Assembly (NCBI GenBank): GCA_017744915.1
Contig: JAGIAH010000008.1
Coordinates: forward strand, 142,278-206,277
Length of the DNA: 64,000 nucleotides
Direction of reading: 5' to 3'
Source: Agrobacterium tumefaciens
GTDB taxonomy: Bacteria > Pseudomonadota > Alphaproteobacteria > Rhizobiales > Rhizobiaceae
In this document: positions 1 to 7,553 of the stretch, piece after piece
Layout of the letters: every line of letters starts with the position of its first letter
How positions within the stretch are numbered: the stretch's first letter is position 1
Notes under the pieces: model-generated
The model's input: the letters and a program-made list of their open reading frames with translations, nothing else
Database searches by the model: none
What the model was told of the DNA's origin: nothing
Made by a program: the position numbers and the translations under genes

Positions 1-170
1 TTTTCGATGCAGATGGCGCTGACATAACGATAGGCCTCACCCGCTGCCGAAACGGCGCTGGGAATATCGAAGGCCGAAGGTTCCTTGGTCGGATCGTTGC
101 TGCTGCCGAAATAGGACAGCGCCACCAGCACCAGCGAAAACCAGAATGTTCCTTTGATCAGAAACCACAT
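1..170 (-). CDS. DUF5330 domain protein, N-terminal part (runs off window)
   Basis: An open frame begins at the ATG at 170 on the minus strand and leaves the window at its left edge, so only about 56 residues are visible. The start reads MWFLIKGTFWFSLVLVALSYF, a short N-terminal membrane anchor or uncleaved signal, followed by a polar region. This opening resembles the small rhizobial DUF5330 proteins, which have no known function. It is transcribed away from the histidine kinase gene at 641. The family call rests only on the N-terminus. Confidence 0.55.
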   Translation of the reverse strand, partial: MWFLIKGTFWFSLVLVALSYFGSSNDPTKEPSAFDIPSAVSAAGEAYRYVSAICIE

Positions 171-640
171 TGTCAGACACCCTGCCAGATGATCTTTGTT
201 TTCTTGAAGCCCCGCCCGGTTTCGGGTCATCGGCCTTTGTCCCGTTTTTCGGGCTTGTGAAGAAGCTACACGCGACCGGCGAACAGCCGATTGCAAAAAG
301 CGGCGCAATTTAATTCAAATTGTATCTATTCTCCTCGTATCGGGACGCCTGCCATCAATTCATTCGCATTTTAACAGTCCATGTTAAGCATAATTGCGAC
401 AGAGGCCGCGCGTTCCGGGCGAAAGCGGCCGCCCGCTTTGCCACAAAGGTTAACACGATGGCAAAAATGAAGCGAAATCCGTCGCTTACCCGTCATTAAC
501 CATGATTGGCAAAGCTTGGAATAAATGCCCCGTAATGGGACTGCGGCGCATTTGAGAGGCCTTTGAGCCCATTCTTTTTATCCATTCCTTAAGCCGCGGC
601 CTTCTATTGTCGGAGCCGTTGGAACCGCCTCAGGGATTCG
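171..640. other. Intergenic region between divergent DUF5330 and histidine kinase genes
   Basis: These 470 bases contain no convincing gene. They are relatively AT-rich and carry a TTAACCAT extended CtrA-type half site at 496-503, and a TTAA-N9-TTAA pair near 373-389 that has the wrong spacing for a standard CtrA box. A GATTC (GANTC, CcrM methylation motif) lies just before the kinase start. Cell-cycle control of the divergent promoters is possible but unproven. Confidence 0.4.
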
Positions 641-2191
641 GTGTTGGTATTGCGTAATATGAGAGAAAAAGCGGTCGCATTGGTCGACCATGCCGCGGGC
701 AGATGGCTTGCGCGCATGGAAGAGGACGCCGAAAGGCGCGCCGGAACCGTTGCGCGCCTGCGCTGGCTGATCGCCTTCAGCGCCGTCGGCCTTCTTGTCG
801 TACCAGCCCTCTTCAGCCTCGTTTTCAGCCCCGCCATCGCGCTGCCCATCGGCGCTGCCCTGGTGCTGGCGCTGTTTCTGGCCGCCGCCGCGCTGCTGAT
901 TGCCTTTTCACGTCCCGCACGCGGTGCGTCCCCGTTTGCCACGGCGTCTGGCGATAACGACCTGATCGCCGCTTCGCAGGTGCCGGGCCTCGTGCTGGTC
1001 ATCGGTGAAACCGGCTTCGTTGAACACGTCTCCGGCCGCGATCGCGCAACCTTCCCGGCCGATCTTCAGGCCAGCAAGGGCCATGCCATCGTTGAATATG
1101 TTTATGTCTCCGATCGCCTCGAGCTGATGCAGGCTTTCGATCTGCTGCGGCAGGGTGAGGACAGGGCCGGCGCCGAGCTTCGCTTCGAAACAGGCGCGAA
1201 GTCGCGCCAGGCGCAGTTCATGCACGCCCGTATCGAGATGACGGCGATCCGCAGCGCCGGCGGCCGCCTGCGCCGCATCATCGCCCAGCTTTCCGATGTC
1301 ACCGAGGTGGAGCGCCTGCGCCGCGATGTCGCCCGCAAGGCGGCGGAGGCGGAATCGGCCAATGACGCCAAGTCGCGTTTCCTTGCCGCCGTCAGCCATG
1401 AGCTGCGCACGCCGCTCAACGCCGTTCTCGGTTTTTCCGACATTCTGGCGGGCGAATATTTCGGCCGGCTGGAAAATGACCGCCAGCGGGAATATGTCGG
1501 CCTGATCCGCCAGTCCGGCGCGCATCTGCTGTCCGTCGTCAACACCATGCTGGATATGAGCAAGCTGGAAGCCGGCCGTTACGAGCTGATGATGGAAAGC
1601 TTTCCGATTGCCGAAACCATCTCGTCCTGCGAGGCCATGCTCGGCCTGCAGGCGAAGGAAAAAGGCCTGACATTGACCAGCCGCATTCAGCGCGGTATCG
1701 GCGAAATCTCGGCCGACCAGCGCGCCATCCGGCAGGTTCTCATCAATCTCGCCGGCAATGCCATCAAATTCACCGATGCCGGTGGTGTGGTGTCGATCGA
1801 CGCCGCGCGTGAGGGTGGGATGCTGAAGCTGACGGTCAGCGATACCGGCATCGGCATCGCGTCCGACAAGATTGACCTGCTGGGCCAGCCCTTCATGCAG
1901 GTTCAGAATGAATATACCCGTCGCTATGAGGGCACGGGTCTGGGATTGTCCCTGGTCAAGGGGCTTGTGGCACTGCATGGCGGCACTTTCGCCATCGCCA
2001 GCAAGCCCGGCGAGGGGACGGTCGTAACGATCACCCTGCCTGCCGACGGTTCCGGCATGGCGGGTGGCGGCGAAAGCGCTGAAACCGAAAGCATGGTGGA
2101 ATTTCCCCCACGTATCCGGCAGCTCGGCGACATGGCCGCGAAGATGAAGAAGGATGGTGACGATGGCTCCGCGAAAGCGAAAATCGCCTAA
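641..2191 (+). CDS. divJ: Membrane sensor histidine kinase, DivJ-like
   Basis: A 516-residue hybrid-free histidine kinase. Two membrane segments lie at about residues 41-62 and 66-90, then a PAS-like sensory region (about 105-225). The HisKA H-box (SHELRTPLNAVLGFSD, phospho-acceptor H253) follows, then a HATPase domain with N-box (LAGNAIKF), G1 (DTGIGIA) and G2 (GTGLGLSL). The H-box is typical of the DivJ/PleC/PdhS group that phosphorylates DivK and PleD and feeds into CtrA control in alphaproteobacteria. The next gene overlaps its 3' end, suggesting a two-gene operon. The start could be GTG 641 or ATG 659; neither has a strong ribosome site. The DivJ name is an inference from domain layout and rhizobial gene order; PdhS-type kinases are the alternative. 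Confidence 0.65.
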   Translation: MLVLRNMREKAVALVDHAAGRWLARMEEDAERRAGTVARLRWLIAFSAVGLLVVPALFSLVFSPAIALPIGAALVLALFLAAAALLIAFSRPARGASPFATASGDNDLIAASQVPGLVLVIGETGFVEHVSGRDRATFPADLQASKGHAIVEYVYVSDRLELMQAFDLLRQGEDRAGAELRFETGAKSRQAQFMHARIEMTAIRSAGGRLRRIIAQLSDVTEVERLRRDVARKAAEAESANDAKSRFLAAVSHELRTPLNAVLGFSDILAGEYFGRLENDRQREYVGLIRQSGAHLLSVVNTMLDMSKLEAGRYELMMESFPIAETISSCEAMLGLQAKEKGLTLTSRIQRGIGEISADQRAIRQVLINLAGNAIKFTDAGGVVSIDAAREGGMLKLTVSDTGIGIASDKIDLLGQPFMQVQNEYTRRYEGTGLGLSLVKGLVALHGGTFAIASKPGEGTVVTITLPADGSGMAGGGESAETESMVEFPPRIRQLGDMAAKMKKDGDDGSAKAKIA

Positions 2192-3071
2192 GAAAACAAC
2201 GGCCCAGATCGGCGCCGGGCTTGTTTCCTTGGTGGTTTCGGCCATCGGGCGCGAAATCCTGCGCCATCCGAGAATGGTGGGCGGCTGCGGGGCCTTCGTG
2301 GTCGTTTTCGGTTTCGTCGCCGCCAATGCGCTCTGGTATCAGCCGGGCGTGCACCCGTCGCCTTTCCTGCGCACGCGCGATGCGGAAAATCCGAACGGCA
2401 TTGCCGGTTATCGCCCGACCGAACCTCTCGGCGCGCAGGGCAATGTCACGACCTTCCGTATAGAGCGCCCCGCCGAGACCGAAACGGCACAGACACCGCC
2501 CGCTGAAACCGCCGCACTTCCCGCCGCCGAAAGCCAGAAGCCGCAGCAGATCGTTGCCGATATTCAGGCCGAACTGAAGAAGCGCGGGCTTTACGAGGGC
2601 GAGGCGGATGGCCGCATGGGGCCGAAGACCGCCGCCGCCATCATGTTCTTTGAAGAAACGCTCGGCATGGAACAGACCGGCGAGCCGACGACCAGGGTGC
2701 TGGCCGCACTCAGGATCGATGGCGCAACGGTTGCGGCAATCCCCAAAGACCGGCCTTCCGACACTGGCGGTGGCGTGGAGATCGATCCCGTCGCGGCCGC
2801 CATCCGCAAGGCGGAAACACCACGCCCAAAGGCCGAACCCGCCTCGCTCAACAGCGCGGCAGCCGCTCTCCGGCCGGCAAACCGCGAATTGATCGCCAAG
2901 ATCCAGCAGGGGCTGATCAATATCGCCTATGCCGGCGTGAAGGTGGACGGCGTGGCCGGCGACCAGACCCGCAACGCCATCCGCGCTTTCGAAAAACATT
3001 ATCGCCTGCCGGAAACCGGCGAGCCGAGCGAAGTGGTGCTGAAGAAGCTGAAGTCGATCGGGGCGCTTTGA
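2163..3071 (+). CDS. Membrane-anchored protein with two peptidoglycan-binding domains
   Basis: A 302-residue protein. A basic cytoplasmic N-terminus is followed by a membrane segment (about residues 35-58), a proline/alanine-rich linker and two PG_binding_1 repeats. The first repeat is near 120-180 (LKKRGLYEGEADGRMGPKT) and the second at the C-terminus (GVKVDGVAGDQTRNAIRAFE). Such repeats bind the cell wall, and no catalytic domain is visible. The start at ATG 2163 is preferred over ATG 2154 because AAGGA sits 8 bases upstream of it. It overlaps the end of the DivJ-like kinase, so the two are probably co-transcribed and translationally coupled. Its role is unknown; a wall-sensing partner of the kinase is an inference only. 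Confidence 0.7.
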   Translation: MAPRKRKSPKKTTAQIGAGLVSLVVSAIGREILRHPRMVGGCGAFVVVFGFVAANALWYQPGVHPSPFLRTRDAENPNGIAGYRPTEPLGAQGNVTTFRIERPAETETAQTPPAETAALPAAESQKPQQIVADIQAELKKRGLYEGEADGRMGPKTAAAIMFFEETLGMEQTGEPTTRVLAALRIDGATVAAIPKDRPSDTGGGVEIDPVAAAIRKAETPRPKAEPASLNSAAAALRPANRELIAKIQQGLINIAYAGVKVDGVAGDQTRNAIRAFEKHYRLPETGEPSEVVLKKLKSIGAL

Positions 3072-3094
3072 GGCTTTGACTGCGGCCGAGGGTG

Positions 3095-3270
3095 CGTGGG
3101 GCTTACCCCCCTCTGCCCTGCCGGGCATCTCCCCCACAAGGGGGGAGATCGGCAAGCGGCGCTACCACCACCTCATTCACTGATGTTGAGATTGGCACGA
3201 CCTTGCCGCACATCGATCTCCCCCCTTGTGGGGGAGATGCCCGGCAGGGCAGAGGGGGGTAAGCCCCACG
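3095..3270. repeat. Palindromic intergenic element, RIME1-like, copy 1
   Basis: Two long inverted arms (about 3095-3151 and 3210-3270), each with the core CTGCCCTGCCGGGCATCTCC and an inner GGGGGAGAT hairpin, surround a less conserved centre. The same arrangement recurs at 8515-8677 and from 63874 to the window end. The size and double-palindrome build match the Rhizobium-specific intergenic mosaic element RIME1. It lies between two plus-strand genes. Confidence 0.8.
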
Positions 3271-3333
3271 TACCTTCAGCCGCGTAAAATCAACATCGAG
3301 AGCACGTCCACCGTTTTCATCGAAAGCCAACCC

Positions 3334-3687
3334 ATGCGCCTCAAATCCGAAATGTTCGTCTCAGCCCTCATCCGCCGGGTCTTTGCCGCCGGTGGATTTG
3401 CCGCCGTCGAAAAGAAGGGGGCGGAGGAGGCGGGGGCGATCTTCATTCGCCAGCGGCTGCGCGATGGTCGCGAGAACCTCTATGGGCCCGCGCCGCAGAG
3501 TTTTGCCGATGACGAGTATATCCGTATCGAGCGCCGTTTCGAAACGCGTCTCGCCGGTGTGGAGGGTGAGGAAAGCGCCGCATTGCTGGAAAGGGAACGG
3601 CGCTTCGACAGCGATCTGTGGGTCGTGGAGATCGAAACGGACGAGATCGGCAATCTCTTGACGCTGGTGGACCAGCCGCAGGCATAA
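3334..3687 (+). CDS. DUF1491 family protein
   Basis: A 117-residue soluble protein beginning MRLKSEMFVSALIRRVFAAG. The pattern (a short helix, a strand-rich middle with IFIRQRL and LYGPAPQ, and a C-terminal DLWVVEIE) matches the DUF1491 family. That family is widespread in alphaproteobacteria and has no established function. The ATG at 3334 fits the family N-terminus. It follows a palindromic repeat and converges on the DUF2336 gene, with a strong hairpin between them. Confidence 0.8.
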   Translation: MRLKSEMFVSALIRRVFAAGGFAAVEKKGAEEAGAIFIRQRLRDGRENLYGPAPQSFADDEYIRIERRFETRLAGVEGEESAALLERERRFDSDLWVVEIETDEIGNLLTLVDQPQA

Positions 3688-3711
3688 AGCGTTTGCGTAA
3701 AGGCAAAAATG

Positions 3712-3752
3712 CAAAGCGCGTCAATGCGTTCGATTGAACGTGACGCGCTTTG
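3712..3752. terminator. Bidirectional hairpin between convergent genes
   Basis: CAAAGCGCGTCA at 3712-3723 pairs perfectly with TGACGCGCTTTG at 3741-3752. An inner stem CGTTC (3727-3731) pairs with GAACG (3736-3740) around a GATT loop. The structure lies between the ends of the DUF1491 gene (plus) and the DUF2336 gene (minus), where a shared terminator is expected. There is no long U tract. Confidence 0.65.
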
Positions 3753-3770
3753 GATGGTCGGCCGCTGGCT

Positions 3771-4706
3771 TTATCCCCGCGTTCCGGTTCGGTGAACAAC
3801 CGGTGCGCTGCGGGCTGGCCGTTCGCGGCCATGTGTATAGCTGTCGGCCCGCCGCCAGCTTTCCAGCCGTTCTTCGCTTTCGATGATGTCCAGGCGGTCG
3901 AGCAGGGCTTCGGCGCGGCTCATGTCGCCTTCGGCGGCGGCAAGATGCGGATAAAAGCATTGCAGGACGAAAGCCGCTTCGGAAAACTCCATTCCAAGGC
4001 CGGTCAGCGTCGTCGCCAGCTGAGCGCCGGAAATATCGAGCATGATGCGCTCCGACAGCCAGTAGCTGGAAGACAGAGAATCCGCCAGTGCCACCGCAAA
4101 TTGCCGGGCATTGCGCTCGCGGGCGAAACGCACCAGCAGCGCCTCCTGCACCTCGCTCAGACGGCGAAGGCCGAGCGTGTCGCTTTCCGGGCGGTTGAGG
4201 TGATGCGCCATCTGCTTGATGCGCTGGCGCATTTCTTCCTCGAGTGCGGAAACGGCGGCGATCTTGTCCGTCTTTTCTTCCGCTTTCGGCTCTTCGGGGC
4301 CGGCCGCCGCCTGCGGTTCGGCGGCAACCGTTTCTTCCTCGGGCCGTTTCAGATCTTCCGCGTGGCGCAGGCCGACAAGCGCGTCGATGACGGTGGGGGA
4401 CAGGTCTTCGCGCCGGACGATGGCACGCGCATGGGCCGCCCCTTGCGTGCGGGCGATGGTGATCAGCGTATCGTCATCGAGGCTCTTCGACGCGATGAGG
4501 AAAGGGGCAGCAAGCGAAATCGGCTGGCAGGCAATGAAGAAGGCGACGGCCGAAGGCACGCTCGGGTGCTGGGAGAGCGCGGCGATGGCTTCCCGTTTGG
4601 CTTCGTCGGTGGAGGCAACAAAGAGCGGCATGAAAAGCTCGGCGAACTGCCGAAGGTCCGTTTTTGACGGATGAGACACATTCTCGAAATTCGTCACAGT
4701 GGCCAT
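3771..4706 (-). CDS. DUF2336 domain protein
   Basis: A 311-residue, alpha-helical soluble protein. The N-terminal half (LRQFAELFMPLF, then helices with repeated ALS/ISLAAPFL patterns) and the C-terminal half with a long leucine-rich helical stretch match the alphaproteobacterial DUF2336 family, whose helical repeats resemble HEAT-type scaffolds. A charged proline/glutamate linker near residues 125-155 separates the halves. The function is unknown. The start could be ATG 4706 or an in-frame GTG at 4715; the latter has AGGA 8 bases upstream and is arguably better placed. A CtrA-like motif at 4823-4837 lies upstream. Confidence 0.75.
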   Translation of the reverse strand: MATVTNFENVSHPSKTDLRQFAELFMPLFVASTDEAKREAIAALSQHPSVPSAVAFFIACQPISLAAPFLIASKSLDDDTLITIARTQGAAHARAIVRREDLSPTVIDALVGLRHAEDLKRPEEETVAAEPQAAAGPEEPKAEEKTDKIAAVSALEEEMRQRIKQMAHHLNRPESDTLGLRRLSEVQEALLVRFARERNARQFAVALADSLSSSYWLSERIMLDISGAQLATTLTGLGMEFSEAAFVLQCFYPHLAAAEGDMSRAEALLDRLDIIESEERLESWRRADSYTHGRERPARSAPVVHRTGTRG

Positions 4707-4822
4707 AAGTACCACATCTTTCTTCCTCGCGGCTCTTGGCCTCTCAAGTTCTCGAAACCGGTCGGTCAACGCACTACCCAACAAACGCAAACACAATATC
4801 GGCTCAAATTAGAGCAAATCCG

Positions 4823-4837
4823 TTGACGTCCTGTTAA
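4823..4837 (-). promoter_or_regulatory. Degenerate CtrA-box candidate upstream of DUF2336 gene
   Basis: TTGA-N7-TTAA on the plus strand reads TTAA-N7-TCAA toward the DUF2336 gene. One half matches the CtrA consensus TTAA-N7-TTAA and the other has one change. It is about 110 bases upstream of the gene start. Confidence 0.3.
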
Positions 4838-4989
4838 CTATGGGGGTGGGCAAGAGAGAAACTGCACCTATCAACAAGGAAAATTTAAAACCTTCACGAC
4901 GGGTGAAATGCCATGGAACCCTGTCGGTTCGCCCTGGTTTTCAACGGATCTGGCGCGAGGAGGAATAAACCGGCGTCCGGCAATTAAGG

Positions 4990-5004
4990 TTAACGGATCA
5001 TTAA
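4990..5004. promoter_or_regulatory. Perfect CtrA-type box TTAA-N7-TTAA
   Basis: TTAACGGATCATTAA matches the full CtrA consensus with exact 7-base spacing. It lies in the AT-rich 560-base divergent region between the DUF2336 gene (minus) and the small gene at 5270 (plus). The rest of this region holds no gene I can support. The match is seen directly; regulation by CtrA is inferred. Confidence 0.5.
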
Positions 5005-5269
5005 CCTCTGTCTGTTTGTAATTTCATGGGCAGTATTAGGATTCCATGTTATTCTGATTGACGGAATAAAATGCGAAAATGGCATGCTGAAGCCTGAATC
5101 TGCGCACGATCTCCGTTTACGAATCGCTTTGGATTTTTGGATCGTGCGAAAACCAGTCTGTGGACTGGCCTATGCGCAATGTGATGGTGATGACATTCCC
5201 GACGCAAGACGAGGCTTGCGCGGTTCCCATGGGCAACATTGACAATCATGTCCCGAAGAGGAGATGAGC

Positions 5270-5458
5270 ATGGCAGAGATTATTCCAATTGGCGATGCGC
5301 GACGAAGCCTGCGCCGCGCCGGCGTGGTCGGCAAGGTGTTCGGCCCGGCGAAGGTGGTGCTGTTTACCGGCGTGCGTTATGAAAAACGCGATACCGAGCC
5401 GACCGGTAAGGTCGCGCGCAAGGGCAAATCCGCAGCGGAAACCGCCCTCAAATCCTGA
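5270..5458 (+). CDS. Small basic hypothetical protein
   Basis: A 62-residue protein beginning MAEIIPIGDARRSLRRAGVV, with a hydrophobic strand-like stretch (KVVLFTGVRYE) and a lysine-rich tail. The ATG at 5270 is chosen because AGGAG at 5259-5263 is 6 bases upstream; the in-frame ATG at 5264 abuts that site. I recognise no domain. Its clean ribosome site and codon use like its neighbours argue that it is real. The CtrA-type box at 4990-5004 lies upstream, so cell-cycle-dependent expression is possible. Confidence 0.65.
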   Translation: MAEIIPIGDARRSLRRAGVVGKVFGPAKVVLFTGVRYEKRDTEPTGKVARKGKSAAETALKS

Positions 5459-5477
5459 TTAATGAGAATGACCGGCG

Positions 5478-6026
5478 TTATTTCCACGGCGTCGGCTGGC
5501 ATTTTGCCTCGTTCAGGAACCGTTCCGCCTCTTCGCCGAAACTCGGCTGCGGCACCATGGTCCGCAACACCACATACCCTTCCGTCTGATCCGATTCCGC
5601 CAGAATGGCCTGCGAGAGCAAAGGCGGCTGCGCCTTGCGGATGGCGGCGATCTGCACCGCATCGGCCACCAGAATATCCATCTCGCCGCCGGCGGAGGTG
5701 CGGTCGTTCATGCTGAACACCTCGTTCGAGGCCTTGTCGTAAACCGCAACGGACCAGAAGGGCACCGCGCCGATGGCTGTCAGCCTGACCGGCTTTTCCT
5801 CGATGTTGAAGGTGCACACGGCCACCCGCATGAATGGATCGCCGCTGCCCAGCGTCTTTTTCTCCGTCGTTTCCTCGAGCAGATGAAATAGATGCGGTTT
5901 TCCTTCCGCGACGGCCCGCGTATAGGCGTCGCGATTGCTGAAATGCGGTATCGCCAGAAGAATGATGACATGCAGCACGGCAGCTGCGACGAGGCCGGTG
6001 ACGATGGCGAGCAGGATCCTAAGCAT
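5478..6026 (-). CDS. DUF1254-type exported protein
   Basis: A protein of about 182 residues. An N-terminal hydrophobic segment (LLAIVTGLVAAAVLHVIILLAI) suggests a membrane anchor or signal. The remainder is a DUF1254-like domain with the motif VPFWSVAVYDKASNEVFSMN. DUF1254 and DUF1214 domains are often paired in one exported protein or in adjacent genes; no firm function is established. Its ATG at 6026 overlaps the stop of the DUF1214 gene (ATGCTTAG), implying translational coupling; a GTG at 6032 is an alternative start. Confidence 0.75.
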   Translation of the reverse strand: MLRILLAIVTGLVAAAVLHVIILLAIPHFSNRDAYTRAVAEGKPHLFHLLEETTEKKTLGSGDPFMRVAVCTFNIEEKPVRLTAIGAVPFWSVAVYDKASNEVFSMNDRTSAGGEMDILVADAVQIAAIRKAQPPLLSQAILAESDQTEGYVVLRTMVPQPSFGEEAERFLNEAKCQPTPWK

Positions 6027-6606
6027 TGCCACACCCCAGCTTGCGGATTTGCGGCATGGAAATGTCGATCAGGCCGGAACTGCCAGCAACCGGCGTATCG
6101 AGCAGCGTCATGACGAGCTTGAAGGTCTGGCCCTGCGGCACCGCCAGCCAGTTATAGGTCTGGGCGTCGGGGGCAATGGTGATGTCGATGCCGCCATCGG
6201 CGCTGCGCAGAAGCGTGCGGGAATTCAGCGCGAAGGGCCGCCCGGCATCTTCGGCCAGCACATTGCCCTGCTGGTCGGCGGTATAAAGCGTCCAGAACCG
6301 TGCGGGCGGCACGGTGCCGGCCAGCCGGTAGCGGCACTCACCGCTCAGGCGCTGGCCATCGCTGTCGACGGAGGCGGTGAAAGCCAGCCCTTCCGCTGTT
6401 CCGTAAAGCAGCTTGCCGGCATCGGCGCGGTGCGATTTGGCGTAGGGGTCGGCTTCGATGGTCTGCGCCTCGGGAAAGGCATCCCACGAGCCGATGCGGA
6501 TCGAGCCGAAGCCGGATGTCGCCTCAAGCGCTGCGAGCGTTACGGCAATACCGCCGCCAAAGGCGACCAGAAGGGCGATGCCGACAAGGAATGGAACTCG
6601 GAACAC
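6019..6606 (-). CDS. DUF1214-type exported protein
   Basis: A 195-residue protein with an N-terminal membrane segment (about residues 5-25) and a DUF1214 domain containing the hallmark YRLAGTVPPARFWTLYTAD, followed by GNVLAEDAGRPF and an ending with LPQG-like and GL-rich strands. The GTG start at 6606 has GGGAAAA 7 bases upstream. It forms a two-gene operon with the overlapping DUF1254 gene. The protein presumably acts in the envelope; the substrate is unknown. Confidence 0.8.
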   Translation of the reverse strand: MFRVPFLVGIALLVAFGGGIAVTLAALEATSGFGSIRIGSWDAFPEAQTIEADPYAKSHRADAGKLLYGTAEGLAFTASVDSDGQRLSGECRYRLAGTVPPARFWTLYTADQQGNVLAEDAGRPFALNSRTLLRSADGGIDITIAPDAQTYNWLAVPQGQTFKLVMTLLDTPVAGSSGLIDISMPQIRKLGCGNA

Positions 6607-6717
6607 GCTGTTTTCCCGTTTATGAACAGGTCGAGGACTATCACTGATTCCCCATTTGGAAAATGGCGTGCCTTGTTTAGTCTTGGTGAAAATGATCGGA
6701 TGCTTTAATTCCGTTGC

Positions 6718-7326
6718 TCACGCGCCCGCCACCAGCTTGAAGGCAATCGCCCACATGGTGACGGCGATGACACCTTCGAGAATGCGCCAGGCGGAAGGCT
6801 TTTCGAAAATCGGCCGCAGCCAGCGCGCGCCATAACCCAGCGAAAAGAAAAACAGCAGCGAGCCGGTGGCCGCACCCGCGGCAAAGGTCTTTTCGAAACC
6901 GGGAAACTGCGTGGAAATGGTGCCGAGCAGCACGACGGTATCGAGATAGACATGCGGATTGAGAAAGGTCAGCGCGAGACAGATGGCGAGCGTCTGCCAC
7001 AGGCTTGCCTCCCGCCGTTCGGCCACCGAAAGCGCCTCGGATGAGCGCAGCGCCGAATGCAGGCTTTTGGCCCCATACCAGATGAGGAAGGCGGCGCCCG
7101 CATATCGCATGATCGGATCGAGCGCTGGCATGATGGCGCTGATCCGCTGAAAACCGAATACGCCGACGGTGATCAGCAACGCATCGGAAATGGCGCAGGT
7201 GGCGCAGACGGCAAAGACATGCGAACGCGCCAGCCCCTGTTTCAGCACGAAGGCATTCTGCGCGCCGATGGCGACGATGAGGCTTAGGCCCATGGTGAGA
7301 CCGGTGAAGAAAATCTGGATGTCCAT
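6718..7326 (-). CDS. argO: LysE/ArgO family basic amino acid exporter
   Basis: A 202-residue inner-membrane protein with about five to six hydrophobic segments. The LysE family signatures are MGLSLIVAIGAQNAFVLKQG near the N-terminus and ALTFLNPHVYLDTVVLLG in the middle (the conserved NPH motif). LysE/ArgO proteins export arginine, lysine or toxic analogues such as canavanine. The gene is divergent from an ArgP/LysG-type regulator at 7554, the classical arrangement in which the LysR regulator activates the exporter when intracellular lysine or arginine rises. The exact substrate is inferred from context. Confidence 0.85.
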   Translation of the reverse strand: MDIQIFFTGLTMGLSLIVAIGAQNAFVLKQGLARSHVFAVCATCAISDALLITVGVFGFQRISAIMPALDPIMRYAGAAFLIWYGAKSLHSALRSSEALSVAERREASLWQTLAICLALTFLNPHVYLDTVVLLGTISTQFPGFEKTFAAGAATGSLLFFFSLGYGARWLRPIFEKPSAWRILEGVIAVTMWAIAFKLVAGA

Positions 7327-7553
7327 GCGGGTCGGTGGCCTCTTGTCTCTGTCCGTGCGGAATGGCGGACGCCGTTGCTTGCGGATCGAGTGCTTGGATA
7401 TTTCGCCAAGATGGTTTAATCCAATTAAATAAACTCAGTTCGGATAAGCTAAGCTAATGCGCGGCAGTGCAACTCTATTCGAGAGACGAAACTCGTGAGC
7501 CATTGCCTCCGCTCCACCTTCACCGCCCCCCAACCTCATTATTCGGTACCGTA
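7327..7553. promoter_or_regulatory. Divergent argO/argP control region
   Basis: An intergenic stretch shared by the divergent exporter and LysR-type regulator. An AT-rich block near 7413-7460 contains an imperfect dyad around TTTAATCCAATTAAA and repeated GCTAAGCTAA. This is the expected place for a LysR-type operator, but exact boxes cannot be assigned by eye. Confidence 0.4.

Noticed and set aside
373..389. CtrA box upstream of the DivJ-like gene
   Set aside because: The two TTAA halves are 9 bases apart rather than 7, so it does not fit the consensus.
908..2326. Minus-strand open frame of about 470 codons
   Set aside because: Antisense of the DivJ-like kinase, which has intact H, N and G boxes.
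4912..4986. A 24-codon frame starting with ATGGAACCC
   Set aside because: No convincing ribosome site, no recognisable product, and it overlaps an apparent control region.
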